Origin: Heterostelium multicystogenum
Lineage: Eukaryota; Evosea; Eumycetozoa; Acytosteliales; Acytosteliaceae
NCBI GenBank assembly: GCA_003667245.1
Contig: RCNN01000111.1
Location: forward strand, 21,117-85,116
Reading direction: 5' to 3'
DNA length: 64,000 bases
Shown: positions 63,007 to 64,000 of the stretch, piece by piece
Layout: every line of letters begins with the position of its first letter
How positions within the stretch are numbered: position 1 is the first letter of the stretch
The notes under the pieces: model-generated
Told to the model about the DNA's origin: nothing
The model's input: only the letters and a program-made list of their open reading frames with translations
Database searches by the model: none
Translations under genes and position numbers: made by a program

Positions 63007-64000
63007 TTTTGTTTTTGAGATTAAATAAAATAATAATATTGATTTGATTTGAAATCAAACAAAATTCATTTGATTGTTCGAAATAAATAAGATGATGGTT
63101 GGAAAATCTTAAAGATTGAATTTTTTTAAATTTTATAGAAATATCTCTGATCTTTTTTTAAATTATAAAGGCAATTACACAACTATCTTGATATTTTTGA
63201 TTTACTTGAAATATCTCTATTGTTTGTACTTGGTCGTAGTTGTTTGATAAAATATGAAAATGATGTATTTGTTGGGGCATTCTAAAGAATACTCTAATTT
63301 TAAATCAAAAGTATTCTAAATACTTAAAGTCAATATTTGATCTTTTTTGGTTCTTTTCTTTAAACTCCGATTTTTAAAAATACATCACTCTAAAGTAGAA
63401 AAAAACAAAAACAACACACAGCGGTGTAGGCTCTTCTAGAAAACTATGGTGGGAGGACAGTAACTCAATGCCGAGATATTTTAAGATCTTTACGAAAACT
63501 TTTCATTTTCGAAGGTAAGGTGGTTTGTCAAAATGTTTGTTTTTTTTATGATTGTAGATCGATCGATTGAGTCTTATAATTTTTACAAATTTTTAAATGT
63601 TTTTTTTTTATTGATTGCATGTGATGGAGGTTTTGGTGTGGTCTACAACTAACACTAACTTAATTCTGACTTGAAAAGTGGCTGACGTATTCTTTGCAAG
63701 CCCAATATCAAAGATACAAATATTATAACCCATTATTTATAATATATCAACACCTTTTCTAATTTTTGTCTCAGTCCAGTCATTGTTTATTCCGATACTA
63801 TGAATTGAAATGATGGATGTTTAATTCCAATGATAAATCAAGTTGGATAGTTTTATAATAATTAAGATTGATATTTAAAGATATAGATTAAAATCTCTAC
63901 ATGAAAAAACAATTATTAATTAATTAATTTGCAATTCAAGGAGGATATTTTTTGGGTTTTCTCCTCATCTTTGGGATGATCATCACACATTATGAGAAAC
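63007..64000. other. Intergenic region at the right edge
   Basis: It should contain the promoter of receptor copy 4. The stretch 63415-63480 is less A+T rich than the rest but shows no frame, tRNA or repeat I can recognise. Nothing else seen. Confidence 0.5.

Overview
The window looks like nuclear DNA of a dictyostelid social amoeba (cellular slime mould). Intergenic DNA is very A+T rich, introns are short (about 53-141 bp, GTAAGT/GTATGT donors), proteins carry Asn, Gln, Thr and Ser runs, and several genes belong to families typical of dictyostelids: ComC-like LRR/EGF membrane proteins, large divergent ankyrin proteins and lectin-tailed secreted proteins. I cannot name the species from sequence alone.

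Layout, left to right. 1-2522 (-): Sec24, its 3' part cut by the window edge. 3855-5036 (+): a frame-broken gene for a protein with two membrane segments. 5436-8262 (+): a secreted protein with a Cry-endotoxin-like helical N-terminus followed by ricin-type and bulb-type lectin modules. 8878-9952 (-): an unknown secreted protein. 10404-13616 (-): Prp5/DDX46 splicing helicase. 14792-15101 (-): a small spliced, probably mitochondrial protein. 17687-18423 (-): DJ-1/PfpI protein. 18710-22320 (-): first ComC-like LRR-EGF receptor. 23303-23375 (-): tRNA-Lys(CTT). 24872-27536 (+): ankyrin protein. 28321-28393 (-): tRNA-Thr(TGT), next to a tRNA-like fragment and a cluster of small hairpins. 28638-30032 (+): CstF-64. 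30494-33683 (+): Spt7-like SAGA subunit. 33702-36148 (-): LRR protein. 36305-37552 and 37869-38249 (-): two unknowns. 40267-41334 (-): CLYBL. 42366-45538 (+): coiled-coil protein with a C-terminal zinc finger. 45674-46157 (-): RNA polymerase III subunit Rpc10/Rpc11. 46397-47359 (+): unknown. 47598-49426 (-): BAR-domain protein. 50327-63006 (-): three tandem ComC-like LRR-EGF receptors.

The housekeeping genes (Sec24, DDX46, CstF-64, Spt7-like, Rpc10, CLYBL) work in unrelated processes and show no operon logic. The accessory part is the four-member receptor family, the lectin protein and the ankyrin gene, all plausible cell-surface or environment-facing functions.

A major caveat is that many coding regions change frame without an intron, often beside homopolymers, including conserved single-copy genes such as DDX46 (at least four slips). 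I read most of these as assembly base-call indels, so coordinates of broken genes give the span of the whole locus and not an uninterrupted frame. The clearest biological oddity in an unbroken gene is the Rpc10/Rpc11 subunit, whose usually invariant acidic Asp-Glu pair reads Gly-Glu.
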